This document shows, piece by piece, positions 32,074-40,807 of a DNA stretch of 40,807 nt. The stretch lies in the NCBI GenBank assembly GCA_028820995.1, contig JAPPHR010000150.1:1-40807 (forward strand), given 5' to 3'. The stretch's first letter is position 1. Each line of letters starts with the position of its first letter. Under the pieces are notes generated by a model. The model searched no databases and was not told the DNA's origin. It saw only the letters and a list, made by a program, of their open reading frames with translations. Made by a program: the position numbers and the translations under genes. The stretch comes from Rhodospirillales bacterium. GTDB lineage: Bacteria > Pseudomonadota > Alphaproteobacteria > UBA828.

Positions 32074-32918
32074 CGATTTGCCGGTTTGCAAGCGCACTCG
32101 GTGGGCGTGTCGGACGCTTGACGGCTCCCGCCTCGACTCTCGACCGATAGCCGCTGCGCCCACTTCCCTGACGACTCAGCGTAATTCAACGGATTATCCC
32201 TCCTGATACGCGTATCGGTTGAACGGCAGCACGGTCGCCTGTGCTGAATTTCGTGATTGCGCACTCACCATGACGGCCCGTGTATGCAACAGGCATCGGC
32301 CGCCGGTGAGTCAGGCCTTTTCGCAGGAGCGGCGTTCCGCAACCAATAGATCGAAGCCGGAACGGGCCTGGCTGGAACGCACTGGTCCGGCCGGACAACG
32401 GCGACCGAACCCGGGAGCGTCAATGCAACGCGACTATGCGGCCCCTGAAGAGATATTGGAGTAGCCCGCGGCGGTTGCTCTGCAGGCAGGCCTACGCTTA
32501 CGCGCGCCTCGCCCGGCAAGCGTCGCCTCGCTGGCCCACTCGATTTGCGGCGATTACCAGGTCCGCTCCCGGTTTTTTGTCCTGACGGTTGAAGATACGG
32601 AGGCCGAGAACTTCTCCGTTGACGATTGTTGCCGACTGTTGGCCCAGGTATCGACAAACCCGATTGCCCCTTCTTCGGGTCGTGGTTTCCGCGTGCGGTG
32701 GGCTCAACTTGGTCAATGAGTGGAACCGTCGACTAGCTGCAACCGATCTTTGACACATTCTCGTAACTTTCGGCAATTTGGGCAAAGACGAGTCTTTATG
32801 CGCATGGAGAATGCTGTTGAGAGGCAAAGGAACCATTTCGTCGGCGTCTCAATGCGCTTACGAACTTTGTCAGGCCGATTTCGAGCACAAAGCCTAGGTG
32901 CGCCCCCTGAAGCATGAC

Positions 32919-33041
32919 ATGCGCTGCCTGATCGAAAATCTCACCCTGCTCACGGCGCTGATGGCGCTCTCTCCGTTTGCCGCGCTATTCTCTCGCGCAT
33001 CCATCGGTGCCGCGGCAGGGGCGGCAGCAGGGAGACGATGA
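32919..33041 (+). CDS. Putative 40-aa hydrophobic small protein upstream of the P450, stop/start overlap
   Basis: ATG at 32919 encodes MRCLIENLTLLTALMALSPFAALFSRASIGAAAGAAAGRR; TGA 33039-33041 overlaps ATG 33038-33040. Not in the ORF track (too short). Confidence 0.4.
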   Translation: MRCLIENLTLLTALMALSPFAALFSRASIGAAAGAAAGRR

Positions 33042-34306
33042 TGACTTGGATGCGCCAGGCGATAAGGTCCCTCGTCGTGGGCTCGATGCTCACACGGGAA
33101 CGCTGGCAAAGCGGGGTAGCGTACAACCCGCTGTCGGCGCAAACGGCCCAGGATCCCTATCCCGTTTACGCCGCTCTGCGCGAGCGGGACCCGGTACATC
33201 GCAGCCGATTGATGAACTCTTGGCTGTTCTCGCGCCACACCGACATCGACTTGATCCTCCGCGACCATCAGCGCTTCGGCAACGACCCGCGCAAGGGCAA
33301 TCTCTCACGCCGGCAGCGCGCCAACCTGCCGCCAGACGACGAGTTCACGATGCTGTTTCTGGACCCGCCGGACCACAAGCGGCTGAGGGCGCTCGTCAAC
33401 AAGGCGTTTACGCCCAAGGCTGTCAACGCGCTTGAGCCCCACATCCGCAGCCTGCTGCAGGGCTTGCTGGACGACATCGACGACCCGGCAGGCTTCGACC
33501 TCATGAAGGCGGTGGCGCAGCCGCTGCCGGTGATCGTCATCGCCGAGATGCTGGGCATACCGGCGGAAGACCGGGCCCAATTCAAGGTGTGGTCCGATCA
33601 GCGCGCCCGCACGCTGGAGCCGGTGATCGACGCGCAGGAACGCGAGGCTTCCGAAGCCGCCGCCAGGGCGCTCGACGCTTACTTCCGGCCGATCATCAAG
33701 GAGCGGCGGGCGGCGCCCAAGAACGACATCGTCAGCGCGCTCGCGCAGGCGGAAGAGGAAGGCGACCGCCTCACCGAGCGCGAGATGCTGAACATGCTGC
33801 GCCTGCTCCTGATTGCCGGAAACGAAACTACCACCAACCTGATCGGCAACGGCGTGCTAGCGCTGTTGCGCCACCCGGAACAGCTCCAGCGTCTGCGGGA
33901 CGATCCGAGCCTGATCCCGTCGGCGGTCGATGAACTGCTGCGCTTCGATTCCCCGGTGCAGACGGATTTCCGGCGGGCGCTCACGGATTGCGAGGTCAAC
34001 GGCTTCCCCTTGAAGCAGCGCGACAACATCGTCGTCCTGCTTGGCGCGGCCAACCGGGACCCGGACGTGTTCGAGAACGCGGATGCGCTCGACGTCGCCC
34101 GCGGCGACCGTTCGCACCTCTCGTTCGGGCGCGGCATCCACCACTGCATCGGCGCCCCTCTCGCGCGCCTGGAAGGCCGCGTCGTTCTCGAAGTGCTGCT
34201 GGAGCGCTTCTCCCGGATCAGCCTGCGCGATGGACAGCCGCGGTTCCGCAACAGCATCGTGTTGCGCGGCCTGGAGTCCCTGCCCGTCCGCTGCGTCGAG
34301 GCTTGA
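33038..34306 (+). CDS. Cytochrome P450
   Basis: I-helix LLIAGNETTTNL; heme-binding LSFGRGIHHCIGAPLARLEG. Confidence 0.95.
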   Translation: MMTWMRQAIRSLVVGSMLTRERWQSGVAYNPLSAQTAQDPYPVYAALRERDPVHRSRLMNSWLFSRHTDIDLILRDHQRFGNDPRKGNLSRRQRANLPPDDEFTMLFLDPPDHKRLRALVNKAFTPKAVNALEPHIRSLLQGLLDDIDDPAGFDLMKAVAQPLPVIVIAEMLGIPAEDRAQFKVWSDQRARTLEPVIDAQEREASEAAARALDAYFRPIIKERRAAPKNDIVSALAQAEEEGDRLTEREMLNMLRLLLIAGNETTTNLIGNGVLALLRHPEQLQRLRDDPSLIPSAVDELLRFDSPVQTDFRRALTDCEVNGFPLKQRDNIVVLLGAANRDPDVFENADALDVARGDRSHLSFGRGIHHCIGAPLARLEGRVVLEVLLERFSRISLRDGQPRFRNSIVLRGLESLPVRCVEA

Positions 34307-34369
34307 GGCACTGCGGCTCGCAAGATCCCGGAAGATGCCGGACCGCAGGATAACCAAGAGGACCACACC

Positions 34370-35068
34370 ATGCTTGAAACCCCGCCCGCGCTCACCGTTC
34401 GCCGCACGTTCCAGAGGCCCCCGCGCGAGGCCGTCGCCGCGCTGGAAGGCGCGCTGACCGGCCAGGTGGCCGACGCACTCGGCGGGCTCGGCGCGCTCGA
34501 TGCGGCAATCAAGCCGATCGCTGGCGCGCCGCCCTCCATGCAGAGCTTCGTGGGCACGGCCTTCCCCTGCATGAACGGCCCGGCGGACCAGCTTGGCCTG
34601 GTCGGCGCACTGGCCTACGCGAAGCCCGGCGACGTGCTCGTCGTCGGCACCGAGGCCTACCTCGGCACCGCGGTGATCGGCGACCTGATGGCGGGCATGC
34701 TGCTCAACTGCGGGGTCGCGGGGCTGGTCACCGACGGCGCGGTGCGCGACACGCCGGGCATCATCGGCGTGGGCCTGCCGGTCTATTGCGCGGGCGTCAG
34801 CCCCAACTCGCCGCAGCGGAACGGCCCCGGCACGGTGGGCCTCGCCATCAGCATCGGCGGCGCCACCGTGAACCCGGGCGACGTCGTGGTGGGCGACGTG
34901 GATGGGGTCGTCGTCGTGCCCCAGGATGCCCTCGACGGCGTGATCGAGCACGTCAGAGAAATCCGGCGCATGGAGACCGAAGTGGAGGCCAAGGTGAAGG
35001 ACGGCCTCACCTATCCCGACTCCTGGCGCGCGTACCTTGAGCCGGGGGCCGCCCGCTTTGTCGACTGA
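34370..35068 (+). CDS. RraA family protein / 4-hydroxy-4-methyl-2-oxoglutarate aldolase-like
   Basis: DALGGLGALDAAIKPI; PGDVLVVGTEAYLGTAVIGDLMAGMLLNCGVAGLVTDGAVRDTPGI; NPGDVVVGDVDGVVVVP. Confidence 0.88.
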   Translation: MLETPPALTVRRTFQRPPREAVAALEGALTGQVADALGGLGALDAAIKPIAGAPPSMQSFVGTAFPCMNGPADQLGLVGALAYAKPGDVLVVGTEAYLGTAVIGDLMAGMLLNCGVAGLVTDGAVRDTPGIIGVGLPVYCAGVSPNSPQRNGPGTVGLAISIGGATVNPGDVVVGDVDGVVVVPQDALDGVIEHVREIRRMETEVEAKVKDGLTYPDSWRAYLEPGAARFVD

Positions 35069-35217
35069 TCCCGGCACCGCTCAACTAACATTCGTATTGG
35101 TCCAACCGATAGGAGCCGGCCGATGCCCACTGGCGCACAAATGATCTTCACCAATCTTGAGTGTCGGGTCGTTTGAGCGTGTTCGGCTTGGATCATGGCG
35201 CTCAAGGGAGGCAACCG

Positions 35218-36267
35218 ATGGGCGTGATTCGCCGAGCCATCGTCTATGCGCTGCTCCCCTCACTTGCTGCGGCACCGTTCTGTGCGTTCTCGAATGGTGC
35301 GGGCGCGGAGCCGATCACGCTTCGGCTGCACACCTTCAACTCGCCCAAGTCCATCGCCGTTCGGCTGTTTCTGCAGCCATGGGCCGAGGAGATCGAGGAG
35401 AGAACCGAGGGCCGGGTCGAGGTGCAGGTGTTCCCGGCGATGCAGCTCGGCGGCAAGCCGTCGGACCTCTACGGGCAGGCGCGCGACGGCGTGGTCGATA
35501 TCGTCTGGACCCTGCCCGGCTACTCGGCGGGGCGGTTCCCGCTGACCGAGGCGTTCGAGCTGCCCTTCATCTGCGCGGACGCGGAGGCGACCAGCCAGGC
35601 CTTGAACGACTTCTACCGGACGTGGTTGCAGGACGAGTACAAGGATACCCAGCCGCTGGTCTTCCATACCGCCGCGCCCGGCCATATCCACACCGCCGAC
35701 CGGGAGGTCCGCACCCTCGAAGACCTCGAAGGGCTGAAGATGCGTGCCCCGTCGCGGGCCAGCGCGGCGATGCTGAAAGCTCTCGGCGCCGTGCCGATCG
35801 GCATGCCCGTCCCGAAGGTCTACGAGGCGCTCTCGCGGGGTGTGGTGGAGGGCGCCTGGATCCCGTGGACCATCATGCGGCCCTTCCGCCTGCACGAGGT
35901 GACGCAGTACCACACCGAGGTCTCCCTCTCCTGCGTCCTCTTCCTGATGACCATGAACAAGGCGCGCTACGACGGGCTGCCGGAGGACATCCGAACGATC
36001 ATCGACGAGACCACGGGAATAGCGCTGGCCAAGCGCCTCGGCCGCCTTTGGCAGGATGACGAGGAGCCGGGGCGTGCGATCGCGCTGGAGCAGGGCCATT
36101 CGATCGTTACGCTCACGGACGAAGAGCGCGAGCGGTGGCGGGCGGCCGCGCAGCCGGTGATCGACAGCTGGGTGGAGAAGGTCAACGCCACGGGGCACGA
36201 CGGGGAGGCCATGCTCGCCGACGCGAGGCGCCTCGTCGCCAAGTACGGCGATGAGCTCCACCGGTAG
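35218..36267 (+). CDS. TRAP transporter substrate-binding protein (DctP family)
   Basis: Signal peptide; LRLHTFNSPKSIAVRLFLQPWAEEIEERTEGRVEVQVFPAMQLGGKPSDLYGQARDGVVDIVW. Confidence 0.92.
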   Translation: MGVIRRAIVYALLPSLAAAPFCAFSNGAGAEPITLRLHTFNSPKSIAVRLFLQPWAEEIEERTEGRVEVQVFPAMQLGGKPSDLYGQARDGVVDIVWTLPGYSAGRFPLTEAFELPFICADAEATSQALNDFYRTWLQDEYKDTQPLVFHTAAPGHIHTADREVRTLEDLEGLKMRAPSRASAAMLKALGAVPIGMPVPKVYEALSRGVVEGAWIPWTIMRPFRLHEVTQYHTEVSLSCVLFLMTMNKARYDGLPEDIRTIIDETTGIALAKRLGRLWQDDEEPGRAIALEQGHSIVTLTDEERERWRAAAQPVIDSWVEKVNATGHDGEAMLADARRLVAKYGDELHR

Positions 36268-36811
36268 GCCGGAAGAGGACCACGAGGCGGGCGATACGAC
36301 GCGCGGCCCGGCCCCATACATATCGGCTCATGGCATCGGAGCCCGCCTGGAACGACTGGCCCGATTGGTTGCGATCGCCGGAGGCATGCTGCTGATCGCG
36401 GTCGTGTTGATGACCGTGATCAGCGTCCTCGGGCGCTATCTCTTCAATGCCCCGATCCCCGGCGACTACGAGCTCACCGAGCTCGCCTGCGGTATCGCGG
36501 TGTTCGCCTTCTTCCCGTACTGCCACGCCAGGGGCGGCAACATCGTCGTGGAGTTCTTCACCGGCAGATTACCTGCGCGTCACAAGACGGCGCTGGGCAC
36601 GCTTCACAATATCGCCTTCACGCTGGTTGCCGGCCTGATCACGTGGCGCCTCTTCGTCGGCGGCATGCACAAGCTCGACGACGGCGAGACGACGCTGTTC
36701 CTGGGCATCCCAATCCATTGGGCCTACTTCTCCGCGCTGCTCGGCGCGGGATTGCTGACCGCGATCTGCATCCTGGTGGTCTATCGCCACGTGCACGCCC
36801 TGAGGCGATGA
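36251..36811 (+). CDS. TRAP transporter small permease (DctQ)
   Basis: Four-TM protein: LMTVISVLGRYLFNAPIPGDYELTELACGIAVFAFFPYCHARGGNIVVEFF; overlaps dctP. Confidence 0.92.
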   Translation: MSSTGRPEEDHEAGDTTRGPAPYISAHGIGARLERLARLVAIAGGMLLIAVVLMTVISVLGRYLFNAPIPGDYELTELACGIAVFAFFPYCHARGGNIVVEFFTGRLPARHKTALGTLHNIAFTLVAGLITWRLFVGGMHKLDDGETTLFLGIPIHWAYFSALLGAGLLTAICILVVYRHVHALRR

Positions 36812-38124
36812 CCAGTATCGAGTTTGGCGGGCTCCTGTTCGGCGTCTGCCTGGTGCTGATCGCTCTCAGGATGCCGGTCGCGGTGGCGATGTTCGTCGTC
36901 GGCGGCTTCGGCTTCGCCTCGCTCGCGGGATGGTCGGCGTTCTTCAATCTGTTGAACACCGCTCCGTTCGGCCGGGTATCGAGCTACACGCTTTCCGTGC
37001 TGCCGCTGTTCCTGCTGATGGGTCAGCTGGCGACACGGTCCGGGCTCAGCCGCTCGTTGTTCGACGCTGCCCGGGCCTGGGTAGGGCATCGCCGCGGCGG
37101 ATTGGCGGTCTCCACCGTCTTCGGCTGCGCCGCGTTCGGCTCGATTTGCGGATCGTCCATCGCGACCGGAGCGACGATGGCCTCGGTCGCGCTGCCCGAG
37201 ATGCGGCGCCACGGCTATTCCGGCGCGCTGGCCACCGGCACGCTGGCGGCCGGCGGGACGCTCGGCATTCTGATACCGCCTTCGGTGATCCTGGTGATCT
37301 ACGCGGTCATCACGGAGCAGTCGGTGGGCAAGCTCTTCCTGGCCGCGCTGATCCCGGGAGTCGTCGCAACGCTTGGCTACGCGGTCGCGATCGCCGTCTA
37401 TGTCCGGCTCAGGCCCGAGGCGGGCCCGGTGGCGCCGGCCCTGCCGTACCGCGCCCGCATCCGCAGCCTAGGCGCGGTGTGGCCGGTGGGGGCGATCTTC
37501 TTCGCGGTCATCGGCGGGATCTACTTCGGCGTCTTCACGCCGACCGAGGCGGCCGCGATCGGGGCTGCGGCGACCGCCCTGGTTGCGCTCGTATCCGGGC
37601 GGCTGAGCTGGTCGGCCTTCGTTTCGAGCCTGCTCGAGACCGCTCAGGCCACCGCGATGATCTTCCTCATCCTGATCAGCGCCGAGATCTTCAACAGCTT
37701 CCTCGCGCTGACCCAGGTCACCACCGCGCTTGCGGATGCGCTGAAGGCCTCGGGGCTCGCGCCGATATCGATCATGGTCGGGATCGTGCTCGTCTACCTG
37801 ATCCTCGGCTGTGTCATGGACAGTCTCGCCATGATCCTGCTGACGGTCCCGGTCTTCTTTCCGTTGGTGACCGGACTCGACTTCGGCTACACCGAGGAAG
37901 AGATCGCCATCTGGTTCGGCATTCTGGCCCTGATCGCCGTCGAGATCGGTCTGATCACCCCGCCCATCGGTCTCAACGTCTACGTGATCAACGCGCTGGA
38001 CGGAAAGACCCGGCTGGGCGACTCGTTCCGAGGCGTCGTGCCGTTCGTGCTGAGCGCGCTCGTTCTCCTCGCGATCATTCTGTCGCTGCCCGCTATCTGC
38101 CTCTGGCTGCCCGGCCTGGGTTAG
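36808..38124 (+). CDS. TRAP transporter large permease (DctM)
   Basis: ATGA overlap with dctQ; SICGSSIATGATMASVALPEMRRHGYSGALATGTLAAGGTLGILIPPSVILVIYAVITEQSVGKLFLAALIPG. Confidence 0.95.
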   Translation: MTSIEFGGLLFGVCLVLIALRMPVAVAMFVVGGFGFASLAGWSAFFNLLNTAPFGRVSSYTLSVLPLFLLMGQLATRSGLSRSLFDAARAWVGHRRGGLAVSTVFGCAAFGSICGSSIATGATMASVALPEMRRHGYSGALATGTLAAGGTLGILIPPSVILVIYAVITEQSVGKLFLAALIPGVVATLGYAVAIAVYVRLRPEAGPVAPALPYRARIRSLGAVWPVGAIFFAVIGGIYFGVFTPTEAAAIGAAATALVALVSGRLSWSAFVSSLLETAQATAMIFLILISAEIFNSFLALTQVTTALADALKASGLAPISIMVGIVLVYLILGCVMDSLAMILLTVPVFFPLVTGLDFGYTEEEIAIWFGILALIAVEIGLITPPIGLNVYVINALDGKTRLGDSFRGVVPFVLSALVLLAIILSLPAICLWLPGLG

Positions 38125-38292
38125 CGCCTCTTTGCGCCACGCGTGCGTTTGCCGTTGAATGTGAACGGCGAGTGTGTACGCGACAACGCCCTGACAAGCA
38201 GCGGGAGGCTTCACGAGGCGCCGCCGGCGCCGCCGTGCCGCACCGGCGAGGTCGTCGTCGCCGCGCTCGCCGCAGGCAACGGGGACCTGGGC

Positions 38293-40050
38293 ATGGGACT
38301 CGACGAGTCCGATCGGCGTACCGAAAGCCGCCGTCATCCAGACGCGAAAATCCCGGTTCCGCTCAGCGTGGGCCTCGCCCTGCAGATCGCCTGCCTGGTT
38401 CTGCCCGGGGCGGTGATGTTCCCGACGGTCGTGTTCCGGGCGGCCGGCCAGCCCGAGAACGTCATGCTCTGGGCCGTGTTCGCCTCCGTCGCGCTCTGCG
38501 GCGTGACCGCGATGCTCCAGGCGCGGCGGATCGGCCGCTTCGGCGCGGGCTACATCCTCGCGATCGGCACATCCGGGGTCGCCATCGCCGTCAGCATTAC
38601 CGCCCTCTCCGCCGGCGGCCCGGCGTTGCTCGCGACCCTCGTCGTCGTCCTCGCTCTGGTCCAGTTCGTCTTCTCCGCACGCCTCTCGCTCTTCCGGCGC
38701 ATCCTCACGCCGACCGTCACGGGGACGGTCCTGATGCTCACGCCGGTCACGGTCATGCCGGTCATGTTCGACCAGTTGAAGAACGTGCCGAGCGGCACGC
38801 CGCCCCTGGCCGCCCCGCTCAGCGCGGCGGCGACCCTGGTCGTGATCGCCGGTATCACGCTGACGGCAAAGGGCCGGATGCGCCTGTGGGCGCCGGTCAT
38901 CGGAATCGTCGCGGGCTCGCTCGTCGCGGGCGTGTTCGGTCTCTACGACGTCGACCGCATTGTCCGGGCTTCGTGGATCGGTATTCCGCCGCCTGAATGG
39001 TCGGCCCTGGACCTGCGTTTCGGGCCCGACTTCTGGGCGTTGCTTCCGGCCTTCGTGTTCATCGCCCTGGTCGCCACGATTCAAACCATCAGCGGCGCCG
39101 TCGCGATCCAGCGCGTCTCGTGGGCCGGGAGCCGGGCGGTGGACTTCCGGGCTGTGCAGGGTGCCGTTGCTGCCGACGGGGCGGGCAACCTGCTCTCGGG
39201 TCTCGCGGGCACCATGCCCCTCGGCTTCCGGCCGACGGGCGCGTCCATGGTCGAGATCACCGGGATCAGCTCCCGACGTATCGGCCTCGCGCTTGGGGCG
39301 GCGTTTATCGTGCTGGCGTTCGTTCCCAAGGCGCTTGCCGTGATCCTTGCGATACCGGGTCCGGTCATCACGTCGTTCGTCGGCGTCACGATGGCGACGA
39401 TCTTCATCATCGGCATGAGGGTGATCATTCAGGACGGAATCGACTATCGCAAAGGCCTGATTGCCGGGGTCTCGTTCTGGATCGGCGTGGGCTTCCAGAA
39501 CGAGGCAATCTTTCCCGAGCATGTCTCGGCGTTCGCGAGCGGGCTCCTGAAGAACGGGATGCTGACCGGGGGCATCGCGGCGATCGTCATGACCATGTTC
39601 GTCGAGCTGACGAAGCCCCGCCGCCACCGGCTGGAAGTGGCGTTCGATTCTGCCGCCCTGCACGAGATCCGGGAGTTCATCGCCGCATTCGCATCGCGAA
39701 GAGGCTGGGATGCGCAGATGGCGGACCACCTCGATGCCGTCTGCGAGGAGACGCTGCTGACGCTCCAGCAAGAGGACGAGCCCGATGCGGACATAGAGCG
39801 GCGGCGTCTGCGCCTGACGGCTCGCGCCGAGGACGGCGGAGCGGTGCTGGAGTTCGTCGCCTCGAAAGGCGAGGAGAACATTCAGGACCGCATTGCGCTG
39901 CTGGGCGAGGCCAGCGCCGGCGCGATGATCGAGCGGGAGGTCTCGCTGCGGCTGTTGCGTCATCTGGCCTCGTCGGTCCGCCATCAGCAGTACCATGACA
40001 CGGACATCGTGACCGTCCGCGTGGAGCCTTCGATTGACAGGGTGCGATGA
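38293..40050 (+). CDS. NCS2 (uracil/xanthine permease-like, SLC23) transporter fused to a C-terminal GHKL/HATPase-like (RsbW-like) domain
   Basis: Permease core VLPGAVMFPTVVFRAAG...LSGLAGTMPLGFRPTGASMVEITGISSRRIGLALG, then about 145 aa soluble region LHEIREFIAAFASRRGWDAQMADHLDAVCEETLLTL...EREVSLRLLRHLASSVRHQQYHDTDIVTVRVEP. Start could also be 38143. Confidence 0.8.
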   Translation: MGLDESDRRTESRRHPDAKIPVPLSVGLALQIACLVLPGAVMFPTVVFRAAGQPENVMLWAVFASVALCGVTAMLQARRIGRFGAGYILAIGTSGVAIAVSITALSAGGPALLATLVVVLALVQFVFSARLSLFRRILTPTVTGTVLMLTPVTVMPVMFDQLKNVPSGTPPLAAPLSAAATLVVIAGITLTAKGRMRLWAPVIGIVAGSLVAGVFGLYDVDRIVRASWIGIPPPEWSALDLRFGPDFWALLPAFVFIALVATIQTISGAVAIQRVSWAGSRAVDFRAVQGAVAADGAGNLLSGLAGTMPLGFRPTGASMVEITGISSRRIGLALGAAFIVLAFVPKALAVILAIPGPVITSFVGVTMATIFIIGMRVIIQDGIDYRKGLIAGVSFWIGVGFQNEAIFPEHVSAFASGLLKNGMLTGGIAAIVMTMFVELTKPRRHRLEVAFDSAALHEIREFIAAFASRRGWDAQMADHLDAVCEETLLTLQQEDEPDADIERRRLRLTARAEDGGAVLEFVASKGEENIQDRIALLGEASAGAMIEREVSLRLLRHLASSVRHQQYHDTDIVTVRVEPSIDRVR

Positions 40051-40101
40051 GCGGGCCTAGCGTTATTGAGACGGGTTATTCGAAGGACAGGGAGGATACC
40101 G

Positions 40102-40401
40102 ATGTACGTCGTCGCTTTCGTCACACACAAGCCGGGACGGGTTGAGGCAGGCAGCGAGATCCAGGGCGCCTTTATCGACTACCTGCGCGATCATCCTGAA
40201 CATCCCGGTGTCGTCGTCCATAACGCCGGCCCGACCCTCTCCGATGACTCGGAGTCCATCGTCGGCCTGCTCCTGATCGCCGAGGCGCCTTCTCTCGAGG
40301 CGGCACGCGCTTTCCTGGCCGGCAGTCCCTACGGCAAGGCGGACATCTTCGCCGACGTTCAGATCCGGCCGTGGGAGTGGAGGACGGGTCGTCCGGGCTA
40401 G
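40102..40401 (+). CDS. YciI-like protein (YCII-related domain)
   Basis: MYVVAFVTHKPGRVEAGSEIQGAFIDYLRDHPEH...SLEAARAFLAGSPYGKADIFADVQIRPWEW; GGAGG upstream. Confidence 0.82.
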   Translation: MYVVAFVTHKPGRVEAGSEIQGAFIDYLRDHPEHPGVVVHNAGPTLSDDSESIVGLLLIAEAPSLEAARAFLAGSPYGKADIFADVQIRPWEWRTGRPG

Positions 40402-40484
40402 CGCCGGCCCGTATCCACGGCTGGTGCTCGACCATGGGACATTCGTAAGAGCATAGATTAAGTACGACTGATCACCGGTGGACC

Positions 40485-40773
40485 GTAAGCCTTCGGTGAA
40501 GCTTTCGGACTATGCGGCCAGGGCCTGTTGCCGTTCGGCCTTCCAGTGCCAGGCGAGGAGTTCGTGCAGCCGGGTCTGCGGAGGATTGGCGATGCGGGCG
40601 AGGACGTCGGCGAGCCAGGCTTGGGGGTCGACGTCGTTGAGCTTGGCGGTGCCGATGAGCGTATACATCACCACCGCCCGCTCGCCGCCGCGATCGGAGC
40701 CCGCGAACAGCCAGGACTTGCGTCCGAGGGCTATACCGCGCAGCGCCCTCTCAGCGGCGTTATCCCCGATCAT
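40485..40773 (-). mobile_element. IS66 family insertion sequence remnant: transposase C-terminus plus one terminal repeat
   Basis: Reverse-strand protein 40510-40773 GDNAAERALRGIALGRKSWLFAGSDRGGERA... is the IS66 TnpC C-terminus. GTAAGCCTTCGGTGAAGC at 40485 looks like an IS66-type GTAA end. In-frame TAA just upstream of 40773. Confidence 0.85.
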
Positions 40774-40807
40774 GGATTATTCCCGAATCGCCGCGGGACC
40801 CGCCGAT

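Noticed and set aside
32751-32790. TTGACA promoter-like motif upstream of the P450
   Set aside because: A consensus -35 hexamer is present but no convincing -10 at the right spacing.
37468-39996. 842-aa minus-strand ORF
   Set aside because: Antisense to dctM and the NCS2 fusion gene, which have clear domains; composition (D/R/H/G-rich) is that of a shadow frame.

Overview
High-GC, alphaproteobacterial-looking chromosomal window with about 37 supportable protein-coding genes, one RNA gene and one partial insertion sequence. Main blocks, left to right: (1) thyX divergent from a circularly permuted two-piece tmRNA (ssrA, tag (A)[10 protein letters not shown]), followed by an SspB-type ClpXP adaptor gene. 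(2) A partial aerobic benzoyl-CoA (box) cluster: boxB, boxC and a PaaK-type CoA ligase. (3) pheA, a small NrtS-like gene, an enoyl-CoA hydratase and a Tat-exported sulfite-oxidase-family protein. (4) MFS and EamA transporters, a zinc-ribbon DinB, a DUF2268-like metalloprotease, an SH3b+MORN secreted protein, a cupin, a PLP decarboxylase, a MucR/Ros regulator, a second EamA transporter, gcdH and otnK/otnC. (5) rpsM-rpsK-rpoA-rplQ cut off from secY/adk and placed after pccB-pccA. (6) Creatinase, a gene-poor stretch, P450, an RraA-like protein, a TRAP transporter (DctPQM), an NCS2 permease with an extra C-terminal GHKL-ATPase-like domain, a YciI-like protein and an IS66 remnant at the right edge. 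The observations I consider least described are a dispersed intergenic repeat with a 10-bp periodic array (two copies, 222-470 and 11058-11270), the NCS2-GHKL-like fusion, and an unlisted 40-aa ORF with a start/stop overlap to the P450. No CRISPR array or obvious defence system was seen. All family calls are from reading the translations; no database search was run.
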